Program-made: the position numbers and the translations under genes
The notes under the pieces: model-generated
What the model was told of the DNA's origin: nothing
What the model saw: only the letters and a program-made list of their open reading frames with translations
Databases searched by the model: none
NCBI GenBank assembly: GCA_025267735.1
Contig: CM046304.1
Coordinates: forward strand, 17,174,001-17,238,000
Direction of reading: 5' to 3'
Source: Mactra quadrangularis
Lineage: Eukaryota; Mollusca; Bivalvia; Venerida; Mactridae
DNA: 64,000 bases
Part shown: positions 47,201 to 60,800 of the stretch, piece by piece
Position numbering within the stretch: position 1 is the stretch's first letter
Layout: the number at the start of each line of letters is the position of its first letter

Positions 47201-48957
47201 TGAACTACTTTAATGTGATTGACCTACAGGTGATCTCAATTTCTCATAATTAAAGCCATGACATTTGTTTTTGCGAACATATTGTTTTATTTCTCTACTG
47301 CACGTCATCTGAAGTGTACTTAAACCAAGAGCAAAAATAGCGAAGTAATTATCACCAGGACAATTTTTAGTTTCTACAAAGTGTTTGCAGATATGATGAT
47401 TTTAATCATGTATGTACAGTAATTAGACTAAAAAAATAATTATGTTCTTGGTGAGATGTTTTGTTTAACATTTTAATTTGAAATTATATGCAATGATTAG
47501 TTTCCATTGGTAATGCATGTATTATTTTTCTGTTCCACTTTTTAATATTTCTGAAAATGTTTATTTTTATAGATTGTACATGTGTTTGCACGTTCAGCAC
47601 GCCGACATATCCACGTAATATTAAAATGAACCATAACTGTAAAGCACACATCTATAAAAAAAGAATTACTTGCTCCACAACGAGGATACTGGGCTTGGTA
47701 AAATGGTTTAGCAATCAGAGAACGGTATAAATCGTGTTTGGTAAAATACAAGTGTATACGTTATCATTTTTTTTTGGCTGAAGTGACTTATTTACACATC
47801 TGCTATACTATACACTTTCTATTGAACAAATACAACAAAAAAAACATCATTTCTTGTTGAAAATTTAACAGCGTCACAATGGTCATTTATATACATGTTC
47901 ATGTTATACGCCCTGTTTATACAAAGAAACCGGACCAGTGATAGAGCTAGTCGCAATGCCAACAATTTCATTTAACCACACTTATACTAGTTTAAATGAA
48001 CCTGGGCTTATATTCTACATTATCAGTCTACACTGTTCATGTCTTTTACGTAGCAATACTTACTGGTTTAATTATGTGAATTCTGAATATTACTTTAAAA
48101 TAAAAATGATGTAAGTTAAAAAAGAAACAGTTAAAGCTTCTATCTCTATACGCCTTGTATAATGTATTTCAGAAGACAGTCATTTAAAATTACTTTAACA
48201 GTACGAAATTAATAAGTTTAAACTTACGAAAATCGATTAAAAGCAGTATTTTTAGGTCTAAAACGAGCAATTTCTTCAATTTTGTATTTTATTGCAAACG
48301 TGCGTCTCCTGTAAAACGCAATTTAAAAATAATTATCTATTGTTTTCACTGCCTGTAGAAATATACGAGGGTTATATAAAGGAGAAGGTAATTATTTTTT
48401 GAACGTCAAAGACAATACTTTTTAAAATCGTCTAGTTATTTATGAGATTTAATATATAATTCAAAACACACAGTGTCTACAAAGGAAGGTATTAAATGTC
48501 GAGTGTGGGTGGGAGACAATTTAACCTTGACGCAGAGGCACGATTTAACAGTTGTTTCATTTTACAGCACATCTAAGCAAGAAAAACTTTAATTACATAT
48601 TTGCTCTTGGCTATGCAAAAGGAAATTGATACACATAAACAGAAGGCGTATTTGTTTTATCCAAGTATCTGTTATAATTATAGGTTTAAATTAACTTTGC
48701 ATATGTAACCATCTAATTCAGATCATAATTAAACATAATTGGCACTAAATAATGAATGTATTTAATATTGTTGGAAAGTTATGTCCCAAAATGTCTGGCA
48801 GTATTGCAATAAATTGGTATAGAGAGTTACAATTATGGATATGTGTAGCAGACATACCAAATTAACGTTCTCTCGGAAATGTTGTACAGATACATATTAT
48901 AAACCATTTTATGTAATAACTCTTTTTTAACACCGCATTCAACTCATACATAGGTCA
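44250..48957. other. intergenic, no gene seen
   Basis: AT-rich with short open frames only. It holds a repeat shared with 40780-40845 (46092-46165) and an ACGG-type tract at 46332-46372. Confidence 0.5.
46330..46420 (+). repeat. 3' end remnant of a second pearl-type element
   Basis: GGGCGGACGGACAGACGGAC and following GGATGGACGG, then CTATATAGCCTCCACTAC. This is the same kind of ACGG tract and terminal region as in the element at 16867-17798, without visible core repeats. Confidence 0.5.
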
Positions 48958-49139
48958 TATACACGACGGCCAGCTCTTCCTACTATAGGTTTCCTGGACA
49001 CTTATCAATCACCAATACTAACTTACCTACCACGAGGCAGACAACTCATGTATAGGGTATGACCTGCCGCGGCCGGGTTTCGAACCCGCGATCTCCGGAT
49101 TCGAAGTCAGACATACTAACAACTACGCCACGGCCGCGG
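48958..49139 (-). mobile_element. tRNA-Arg-derived SINE, family C
   Basis: The minus-strand head CCGCGGCCGTGGCGTAGTTG and body AGGTCATACCCTATACATGA match 22674-22850. It is the best-preserved copy. Confidence 0.7.
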
Positions 49140-49672
49140 ATATTAAATAACTCTCACAATGCATTATTTTGTCTGGATACGTAAAGCATCAATATGTCCC
49201 AAACAGACTAAAGATAGAGAGTAAGAGAGCGAGAACCAAGGGACAATCTAGAGATGAGTAGAACATAAAGCATTTAAAAATATTTACTTTGAAATTAAAA
49301 TTACTGTTGTTCTTATCGTCTGTCTTAAAAAAGTTATCTTCCTTTTGTTTGTTAAATTTGTATGCATTTACTGACACAACTACAGCACACTTACTTTTAA
49401 ATAAATGAAATATAAAAAACGTGATTTTGTGTTTTCTTTGAAATTAAGATACACTTATTAATATAATAAAACAAACATGTTACGGCTATCACTTAAACTA
49501 TTGTAAATTGGTAAATGTTTGATCTTATCAGTTGGTTATATTAATGATATATATACTCATTAAAATAGATTAATGTAACAGGTGTACACAAGTATTTCAA
49601 ACAGTTTTGGTACAATGTGTAATGTATTGTTTCATATGATTATAGGATTTGTCTATATTTAATTCTATAACT

Positions 49673-49775
49673 ATTTCGTTCATGATGTTGATTATTTGCT
49701 GATAAATGGTGATGCATGTATAGGACAGAAAGTAATGCTAGAACCATCATCAGAGAGTAAAAAACACAAAAATGT
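49673..49775 (+). pseudogene. inverted stray copy of the receptor's last exon
   Basis: ATTTCGTTCATGATGTTGAT, then INGDACIGQKVMLEPSSESK, match on the opposite strand the intron end and start of the exon at 51724-51855. The acceptor AG has become TG and the match ends after about 100 bp, so it is not a usable exon here. Confidence 0.75.
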
Positions 49776-51723
49776 CAACAGCATTATACTTCAAAAGCGA
49801 TATACGTTTTAACGCCAATTCAAGCGATTTGTTATCAGCTGACATCATAAATAGTGAATGCGGAGGACACTCAAGTAAAGAATATAATAATGATATCAAA
49901 ATTAACCTATGGGGATTTCTGAATTGGATTTATTTCAGTTTTAAACTTGGTTAAACTAATTTCCTTGGGATGAAAATACTCTAAAAGCAATGCTTTGTTG
50001 GTTTTTTTTACAAATTTACACGAGTATAGCTTTTAGTTTTAACTTTATAGTACAGATATTGTATAGTTATAAGTGGTCTTAAGTATTCAATATGTTTTAT
50101 TACGTTACCTGTAGATTACTGAACTTAATTTAACTTTAAAGTTAATTTGCAACATAAAACATAACCTTGTAGCCTTGTGCTATGACATTCAGTCACAAAC
50201 GTATATGTTAGGAATAATATATTATTGATGAACCGTTTTACAGCAATAATCTAGATACTAGCAACCGTGACCATAACTAGCATCATCGACAATAGTAATA
50301 ACTATGTCAATTTTATAGTGTCAATCATAGGTAAGTCAATCAGTTTAGTCAAACAAATATGGATTTCGATTTACCATTCAATCGTTTCAACACGATTCAG
50401 ATATTACTTTGAAAATATCAAAGAAATCTAAATATTGTGATCAAACGAAACTTACCTTACAGTACTGATTACATGTAATAGCAAAGGAAAACTACCTCGG
50501 TTTGAACTTGCGTGAGTGACAACTATGATCTAGCAGTACACTGTTCCGGCTAGTGTTACAAAAGGACAGGAAAGTTCATCAAAATTTAGTAAGTAGTCCT
50601 TAAAAATACTTCAACTCGTGTTTGCATATATTTCAGAGTCTGTGTAATCTTATATATCAAAGGTAAATGCAAAAGTTGACAGCTTTTGGTGTATGGGCTT
50701 TTAATTAGGCTATATACGACGATCGACTCACCTTACCAAGTTTCATAGACACTTCTTTGCCAGAACCAGTACTTAACATTACACATGGAGCCACACATTT
50801 CTCCCCGAACGATAAAAGTACGTACAATATCAAATATATAATTTTCATACAGTATAACCATTGACGACAAGGTTTTAGCACATTAATTGTAGTTTGTCTT
50901 AAATTACTTTATTATATTTTATCCGGTACGTTCAATAATATTATGATGTAATAATTGAAAAAAAATGACCTGGCTTTTAAAAATTCATTTTAAAATTATT
51001 GATACAAATACAAATATGATTTATAATTAATTTTTATATACATGTATATGTTGTTACTATAATTTTGTTACAAATAAAGACTAAGTAACTACCACAATCA
51101 CAATACATATGTATGTGATGACACAAATTTAATCAAAGTTGGTTATGAGATGCCTGTCATTAGTCTTTTTTCTGGCATTTTTAAGTGTGCAACAGAAAAC
51201 AAACAATTATCTGACAATATATAGCAAAACAAAATCAATAGCAGTATTAATCATAGTGAAAAGGGTACGTAAAATATGAAAAGAAACAACAAATGGAACT
51301 ACAATTAAATATATAAGACACCCATATATTCAGAGTAAATCTGCAAATTTGCATGATTTTAGAAAACAATGAAATTCTTATATTTACTTAGGTAAATACG
51401 AACATCAGACGATTATTTACTTATGAAACTATACAAAACAGAAAGTTAAATACACAGTGTTGGTATCATAAAACTAGACTGGATAAAGTGGATATGCTGT
51501 GGGCTAGATAAAAGTTTTAATGTTGTATCAAAACATTCAGATCTTAATTAGATTTTGTATACAATTATAGGCCTATCGTTAAAACACACAATCCTGGTTG
51601 GCGCAATTCAAAACAAATACTGTTAATGTTAATAAAACAATAACACAAGAATATCAAAAAGTAAAAAATAAAATAAGTTTTATGAAAATATCATTTTGGA
51701 GAACTGTGAAACTACAATGTGTT
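49776..51723. other. no gene seen
   Basis: This is the 3' flank of the minus-strand receptor gene. A decayed SINE C tail is at about 50709-50812. Confidence 0.4.
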
Positions 51724-51855
51724 TTATATGTTCTTTGTATAACACATTATCAAACGTCTAACTAAAACACCGAGCATGTAAATGTTTTCTTGTTTTTTAC
51801 TATCTGATGATGGTTCTAGCATTACTTTCTGTCCTACGAAAACATCACCATTTAT
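51724..51855 (-). CDS. receptor exon l (kinase-like tail, part 2, stop)
   Basis: Acceptor TTTATTGCAG, stop TAA at 51724-51726. VGQKVMLEPSSDSKKQENIY then MLGVLVRRLI resembles the APE segment and helix F of kinases. Confidence 0.72.
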   Translation of the reverse strand: MNGDVFVGQKVMLEPSSDSKKQENIYMLGVLVRRLIMCYTKNI

Positions 51856-54800
51856 CTGCAATAAAATCAACATTATGAACGAAATATTGTAAATAAAAAT
51901 CTAGAATTACAAGGTTAAATTTTTCAATTTGATTACGTGGATTTTGAAAAAGTAATTGTGAGTTAAGGTAGGACCTAAAATCAAATATAACATATTTCGA
52001 TACATGTTAACAATATACATGTATTTATTGTAATCTGTACAAAATGCCGTATAGTTCCTATCAATTATGCTGTAACATATTTTACAAAAATTTTATACAA
52101 TATTTTACAAAACAAAATCTATTTCTTCACAAAACGAAGAAGAAAAGAGCAAACCAACCTTTTCATTTTCCTTAGAGACAAACAAACAATCAGCGCCCAG
52201 ATTTTCAATTACTACTGACTGATTATGCAGGAAGTTTACACATTTGGTAATTTTTGTTGTCATTATCAAAATTGCATCCAGAGACATAGCTTCATTTCGT
52301 TGCAATAAACTCTCTAAGCTGATCATTGTTAAAGCGTTGTCTTTCAATTTAGATACAAAATATGGTGCCAATTTTTCCATATCTCGATATTTAAATCCTA
52401 CAAAATAAAAATACAACAAGTAGTCAACTTTGTGTAGCGCATAACCGTTTTGAATTAGAAATATTTGCCAATATCATTTTGGATAAGACTTAGTAACTTT
52501 CAAAGTAAATATATTTTAACAGATTTTAATAATATCTGGATAATCCAGACTCAATCCTACTTGAACTGAACTTATATAGATTCTTATTAAAGACACCAAG
52601 AAAATATATATATATACGATATTTATATTGGTAGGGGGTTCAGGCCCTTTTTTGTTCCATGCTTAAATAATTTTGTTACAGTTCTTAATACACAGCTATT
52701 GAAATGAGGTTTTATTTGAGGTATAAACTAGTTTGATAGCATGATGGGTCTAGAAGTTAAAGACTTTTTCATATTAGCATTTGAACCATTTTATGAGGCA
52801 GATCTTTATTATATAAAATAAACAGAAAAAAGGCACCAAAATTAGAAAAACTTGATATTATAGATGATGAGTAATTTATTTTTTAGTATTATGAGAAATG
52901 CAAATCCCCCGAATGTATACATTTTCTGGATGCTGTAGAACGAGGCAACATGATGCATTTTGATGCATTACAAATTTTTGGGTATGTTGCCGGGTTGGCC
53001 GAGTGGAATTAAAAATGGCCGTCAATTTTTACAAAATAAAGAAATTACATCTGAATTATGACAGCTAGTACATTGAATTTTAGTTAATGTCATGTGTGTA
53101 TTGTTCATTACTTTTTATGGCAATTTATTGACATTGTTTTTAGTGATGTTTGCCACAAAATAGAGGAAATTATATTTTTCTGTTACCATAGCAACGCATA
53201 ATAATATATATAAACCTATGAATTACCTACCTAGAAAACATGAATACTCACAAGGGAATGATATTCACATTTTTTGTAAATTTACTTGACATCAAAGCAC
53301 TTAGCAACGATTTTGCAGTATCAAAGAAAACATACTTTTTGGTTACCATAGCAACAACCCCCCACAAAAACCATAAAGTCCTAGGGTATAACATTTCCCC
53401 CAAAAATAGCATTTATAAGAAAAATAATCCGAACAGGGCGTTTAACAGAGTAAATATAAATAGGGAAATTACTAGATTAAATAATGTACAGTTATTGTAC
53501 TCAGTATTCGGCTACAATCGAGTCACAAACTCGATATTTGACGCGGTCTACATTAATATCAGTACAGCAATGTCGGCGCGCCTTTGATCACGGTCCCTTA
53601 AAGTATTAAACGACGTCATCAGATACGTTGCCGCCATAACTATTCTGAAGTAGCACAAAGATCAAAGAAAACTATCATACGTTGAAACATTCTCTTCAGC
53701 TATTTAGAATAATGTTAGTACAGAAATGTATAAACGGTGGACTCAAAATTTAAACCTTCCAACAACCGCCTCTTACTTCTCTATCAAACATTTAAGTGCA
53801 AAATGTGTGTAATTTATTTAATAGACCGACTTTCATTCTAATATGAATTAAAATCGTGTGACTGGTGAATACGGCGTTTTCAAGTCAGAACTTTATCGTT
53901 GATCAGAAGCGTATGTGCGAGAAGAGTTATGTCCGTTATTCAGGATTAATCTTTCATGTAAGTTGAATTAAAAAAATACCAGCAATAATCATGTTGTTCG
54001 AAATTAACATTTCATATTATATTTTTGAAGATGAATATTGTTAACTTAAAAACGATGCGTAACTATGTACATGTATACGTCACTTATAGAAAGTGGAGTA
54101 TTGACCAAGGTAGAAGGAGGAAAACTAATCTGAGAAAAAATGACGTAGTGGAGAAATGACGTCAGCCAGCGATGACCGGTGGGTGGGATGACGTTACGTT
54201 CACAAAATGTCAAAAAATCTCGAACGGTAGGGTTGGAAATACACGTTTGCTAGAGCTATGTTACAGGTTTCTTCATTATTAATCTTTATTCTAATTTACA
54301 AAGGTATGATAAACATAGAATAAGTTGAACGTCAATGTAAAATCAATTGAAACATAACATAAACTTTGAAAACTTTCTTTGTTTACATATCAAATTTTTA
54401 TTGATAATGCAATTTTCAACGTTCATTCACCAATGAGAAGCTGCTTGTGTAAGCTACATTTTGATTGGTCAGTCGATTTTCTGTGTTGGAAGCGGGCTCT
54501 AGCAAACTGCATAAGTCTTTTCCATACCTCGTCAAAATGACGCGAATCCGCGTCCATTGCATGTTAACGTTGCGTTCGACGGCAACAGGAGTTGTTTTCT
54601 ATCATCATTTATTCAGGATTCTTGTTACGTTTTTTTTTCAAGAAAAACATATGAAATGATTTATTAACGATTACTCTTTCAATACATGTTCTTATTGTTT
54701 TATATTTGTCCGTAATAAAATCAAATTTAGGGCTTAAACTTTAGTAAAAAACTTAAAAAATGGCGTCGACGTCACGACGACGTCATGCAACGTCACGTCA

Positions 54801-57800
54801 CCTGAACCCCCTATTATTGGACCAAATATTTCATGAATTAAAGATACTAGTTCACACGTTTGGTTAAAATTTTCTGTTATTTCAGATTATCATCCAGTGT
54901 CTATAATTGTGTCAAAACATTCAAGTCTAATGTTTTAAGACAAACTGAGCTACAGATTGCAAAAATTATAAAAGTCACAAAAATGTACTGCAATTGTTAC
55001 ATACGGGGTAGATTTGTACTCCACGAAACACCATCATTTGTAGTTATATGTCAATTTGCACTAAAATTGTCATTATTTGAACACTACTTTCCTGCTTCCA
55101 AAAATGTTTCCATAAAATTTTGCTAGTCGTAGAAGATGTTGATATTTAAGTTAAAATCTGTGAATGAGTACCTTTAAAATGTTCCTTTTTAATTCATGTT
55201 TTTTTAAAAAATATTTTTGTATCAGATACGATAAAATTATTTCTTGACCAAGCTCCACGAAAGTATGCCCCTAAGACATTTCGATAAGTAGACTTGTGCG
55301 CTATCGACTGAGCTAGCCGGGCGGGCTGAGCAAATAATATTGACTCAAAAAGGTACAACTTAAGATAAAACAAATAAAATGTACAAACAGACGACAGAAA
55401 AACAACTTTGTTATTTAAAAAAGACCAATCCATTGTTTATATATACTTGGACATTTTTTACAAAAAATCTTAAAGTTAAAAGCAGGAAACATTCATAATA
55501 ACTTCATTTATTGTCCAATAAATTCTTGAATTAAGAAGAATAATAAATATCTCTGAAATTCATATAATTATATTATGTAATATCTTTTAAGCTTTGACCT
55601 TTTTATAATTGACTTACGATAATATTTTTCGTAAGATTTTTTTCTAAAATGGATCAATAAGATATAAATGTATTTAATAGTTAAACTATTACTTCGAAAA
55701 GTGTTTTGCACAGAGTTGGTGTCAGTTGACTCTCTTTGTTTCTGAAATAAACAAAATGTTAAGAATTTCTTGCAATGAAATTAAGATAACCATTGCCCTA
55801 ACAAACATGCTATATCTTAATGAGGTTGGATATCAGTCCAGTAGGCCTATGTGAATAATTTCTTTGAGGTATGAAAAGTTTGCATTTTACTACATGTATT
55901 TATTCTTGCTGATGAAGTATATGAGGAACTAAATGAAAGTCTGAAATCATTGTTACGTTTCTGGATAACAACATTAACAAAATAAATTGAGTAAAATATG
56001 ACTCTGATACAGTATATAGCCAGCTTCTTGGTCACAATTTTAAATAGCTTATCTCCTCATTATAGGTATGTAACAGTAAAATGTTCATACATGCACAAAC
56101 GATATAGCAAATGAACATAAATGTTTTTAACAAAAGTAGGTCAACTAGAAAGTTTGAAAATAATTGGAAAAGTGGAAGTGGAAGCACAGTTTTGGTCATT
56201 TAACTTCCGAATACACTTCTATTGTATGTCTCCGTATTAGTTAACACTACATAAAACTTCAGAAAATATTTAAAACGTAATTACTAAACTTATAAAAAAC
56301 ATGAAAAAAAGATTAACAATAGACGGCCACTTTAGCACACATACCTGGTTAAGCGCAAGTTGGAAGGCGGCGACAATATTGCTTCTCCGAAAGAGAGATC
56401 TTACATTAACTTGCTACAAGAACACTCAATCTCACTTACCCTTTGACTTCTGATCGATGTCAGAGTATATATGATAGGATTAAGAGCAGAGTTAACTGGT
56501 AGAATAAACACAGCCGTCCAAGCATAAACTTCACCAGGAATTGCATGACCATTCATTGCCATCACGCCTGAAATATCAACATATACGTTTGTGAACAAAT
56601 GTAAATAGGGACAACACAAGCCGGCCTAGATATATGTATGATATGTTAATGAGATGTCATGCTAGATCTACGCCTCTTTATCCTTGTTGAAAATTGTTGA
56701 AGCGTGAAAAGAGTAATCTTATACTTTCTTGTTACCATTGGAACGATTAGCATCGTTCCAAAAATAATCTGTAACATTGTATAAGTCATCTATTCAATTG
56801 GCTTTGTCTCGCGTTTCATATAAATGTAAACTGACCTGTTAAGGAGTCAATTAAATCTTTACCAATTTATCATATTTCATTAAATATTTGCCGAATGTAA
56901 AGAATGTTTATTAACATTGTTTATTTAGTAGCTTGTGTTGATGACAGACGATTAATATACTTGATATACTTCAAATATCCACTGAAACAATCAACATTGT
57001 TTCAAAAGGTACAAAACATGACATAACATAGCCCAATAGTTTATTTAAATAATTTGCTAACATTTTAGGTTTTAATGACAATCAATTCACGTATCATTCT
57101 GACGTATGACAGCCATTGTCATCCATGGTGAAAAAGCATCACCAGATAAAGCCTTCTGCTATTAAAAGGGTTACTTATTATGAAAAATAATACTTGTTTT
57201 GTCACTTACCCATACAACCAACAGGAAACCAGCACAAAAAGTCAGTTGCTACGACCATTAACAAGTTTCTAGCAATAACAAGTTCCTTACGTCTACTTGC
57301 TTTTGACTTTCCACTTCGTTTCTGATATACTTTCGATGAAATTTTTTTGATTTCTAGATAGATTGACAGTTGACCAATTGCAATTAATATAAAAATGACA
57401 AAGTTGACACCAATAAACACGATAACAGAATACAACCAACCGGGTGGCCGGTCACGAGTAAGTGGTAATGCTACACAAACACCAGACTTAGAGTAAAACA
57501 CATTTTTGAAATAATCCACAGCAAGTAATGGTGTTAATGATATGGCACTAGCTACCAACCAGGCCAGTGTTGCTGCAGCTATTGCTTTTCTTTGAGAGAA
57601 TCGAAGTGCGCTAAAAGGACTCTTAATTACAATTACACGATCAATTGTAATGAGACAGATAAATAGGACACTAGCTTCTGAGGATAGTGTCGATAGAACT
57701 CCTGCACATGTACACCACATACTATTTCTCCAATATTCATCCCTGTAAATGTATCTGAAAAAATAATTCAGGTTACTCATTACTATGACATTGATCAATA

Positions 57801-60800
57801 AACATTTCTAGACTAATGCATTATAACGCCATGTTTTCTTCACTAATACATAATTATTCCAAGTTAGATTTGAAAATATTGAAATGCCTAAGATGTTATT
57901 TTATAAAACATATACAAACATGTCGTTAAAAAATAGTTATGTTTGAAAATGCACAGAACATGTTTGTCGAGAAGTTGAATAAATATTCGAAATCAACTGA
58001 ACTATAAAGTAACCGCAAAACGTTACCCTGTAAGAAACGGAAAGTATTCAATCGAGCGTAATTGTATAAAATAATTATGCGTCTGGAATTGCACTATTTT
58101 ACCGTATTAATGGAATTTATTTAGTCACACAATTGTCATTGTTTATGTATTTTAATCACTCAATAACCGTAACATCTGTGTAATCGTCTATTACAAACAC
58201 CATGACTCCCACATACAGTATGACAACCACGGGACGACCTTTATGTCTATTCTTTGTTATCAAAGCGCTTTTTCTACCGACCAATGGCAATGCCAGTGTT
58301 CCTGTCTTCTTGTTTGTATTTAAGCACCTGTTTAAGTGAAATGTCGTGTTTTGTTAAACAAATCGCACATCAAAAAGCTGTTTCCAGTTCAAGAAAGAAC
58401 GACGAAGAATGTTATCTGTATACTTATTAGAAATGTTCCTTCCTGGATTAGGTAAGTCGTGATTTCAAGGATATAATTCTACTAAAAGTTTTTACAATAT
58501 AATAAAAAATTACATCCGCAACATTTTTATATTTGATGTTTATGTTAAATATCTTCTAATTTTTTAAAGAGTTTCGCGTTTTGTTGCTTTGTGATTTCAT
58601 GAGTGTATTTTATAGGATTTAGTTTTGTTTTCAAGTTTTTCTTATAGCTTCCAAGCATTAATAACAATGAGTAAACTACGTAAGGTAATTATGCATGAAG
58701 AATAGTAAACAGCAAACGAGCGCGAGAAAATATCGTTTTTTTAACTATGGAGCTGTAACTGTTCTTTTATAGGTTACGACGAAGATCGTTGATTTTGAAA
58801 ATGATAATTCCTTCATTGCATGAAAATGATGTTTTGCTCATCGCGTTTGCCTTTTATGAGGCGAACGATTCGAAACAATCTAAATTGAAACACATTAAAA
58901 GATGTGCGTCAATCATTATATTGAAATTTCAATTTATAGACTAGATACTGTCAATTTTGCAGTAAGGGAAAATTAACAATAAACATATATCACAAACACA
59001 ATATTTGACCCTAGGCAATGCATGTTGAAATTGCACTTACCTGTCCCTGTAAGATGCGTCGGCGATTGCAATGATAAGAAGGTAAACACCCATAAACAAA
59101 TCTGATACAGCCAAATTTGTAACAAATATCCCATATCCAAGTTTCAATCTTTCTCTATCGTATACAATCCTGTAAACTATTGCCAGTATATTTCCTAATA
59201 AAGCACATATACCCATTATCCAAAGCATAACCCGCAATGTCGCATTTCTCATTAAATCATCGCAAGATGAAAACTCATCTTTTTCAGGTAAACAATTTGT
59301 TTCCGGTAAGTAATCTGGACGAAGGCAACAATACTTGTAAGCTGATGTTCGTAGTGATTCTAATTTCATAATGCCTTTGAAGATATTTTTATCATAAGTA
59401 ATTAATTCGTTTGATTCAAATGTAAAACTACGAACAGAGAGACCACTGAAAGCACTACCAATAACTTCGTGAATGTAATTGTCACTTATTTCTAATTTGT
59501 CTACGTTCAAACCATGAAATGCATATTTAGAAATTAAACTGATGTTAGAGGCGACTATTACTAGCTCTTTCAGGCTTAGTCCAGAAAATGCATAAGATTC
59601 GAAAGTTATGTAACCTTCATTATCGAGTAAGTTGAGATGAACAAGTTCTGTAAGACCAAAAAATGCTCTGACATGTATAGAAATTATCTTATTGTGACTT
59701 AAATCCAAACTTCGTAAATTTGGCGTGAGTATAAATTGTCTAGATGACAGAGACTTGATGTTACAATTTGATAAGTTCAGAATTATCAAAAATGGTAATG
59801 CTAACACAAAATTGTCAAACTCGTTGAACAAAAAACCAACATCATGGTTTGAATGCATGTCAAGAACTCGTATTTTTTTGTCAAATAAATCGATATCAGA
59901 AATGTTTTTGAATAAAGTTTCACTGCAGTCTACACTGAAACCAATGCAAGAACAATTTGTTGGACACTCGTAGTCACAAAACATTTCGTCGTCAGAAAAT
60001 GGGCAATGAGCGTGACCATCACAGAGTTTCTTATGCTCAATACACATTGATGATGAAGAACATCGATAAAAACCTGGACACACAGTAGTTAATGTATCTG
60101 CAAACAAAAAATACCAAGAATCAATTATCATCATAAATCCAGAGAATTAAACACAAGTGTATAGAATGCAATGTTTGTCATAGAGAAAATCTTTCAACTA
60201 ATGTTATTATTTGATTTTTTTGTCAGTCTTTAAACCGTTTAGTTTTAAAAAGGACAACACCGGTCATTTGTGTACATCAGAAAAAAGTGTACAACTAACA
60301 AGTAAAATGAACTACTAATAAACTCAAGCATCATCCTCGGTAACCCAGAGTATTACTATTCGTCAACGTAATATTATAACGTATGACTACCGGCGGTTTC
60401 CGACGATGCTCAAGTAATGGTTGTTCATTTAGATGAACATCAATATTATATTACTGTATTTCTAATTCAGTTGATAAATTATCTATTTTTCAAACATAAA
60501 CATTTACTAATGGATTGACACATTTCTTTAAAATAAAGGATAGTGATTAAGGCAACATATGCGTGCAGCGAAGAGAAATTTTGTAAAATTTACCTTTGCA
60601 CAAGTGTGGAAAAAGTCTGATTGCCATTGACTCAACAAGATTCAAACTACGCACTTTGATATCTGTAACGTGAGTAAATCCATCATCATTGACAGCATTT
60701 GGAGAGCTCAAAACAATTCTATATATATCATAGTCAGTAGTTAAAATGTTCTGAAAAATTTTACGAGCAGTGATGGTTGACTTTGTATCGTTTTGAAAGA

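Noticed and set aside
53240..53587. Plus-strand frame of 115 codons
   Set aside because: No recognisable domain, no splice context, and it contains an X-box-like repeat segment.
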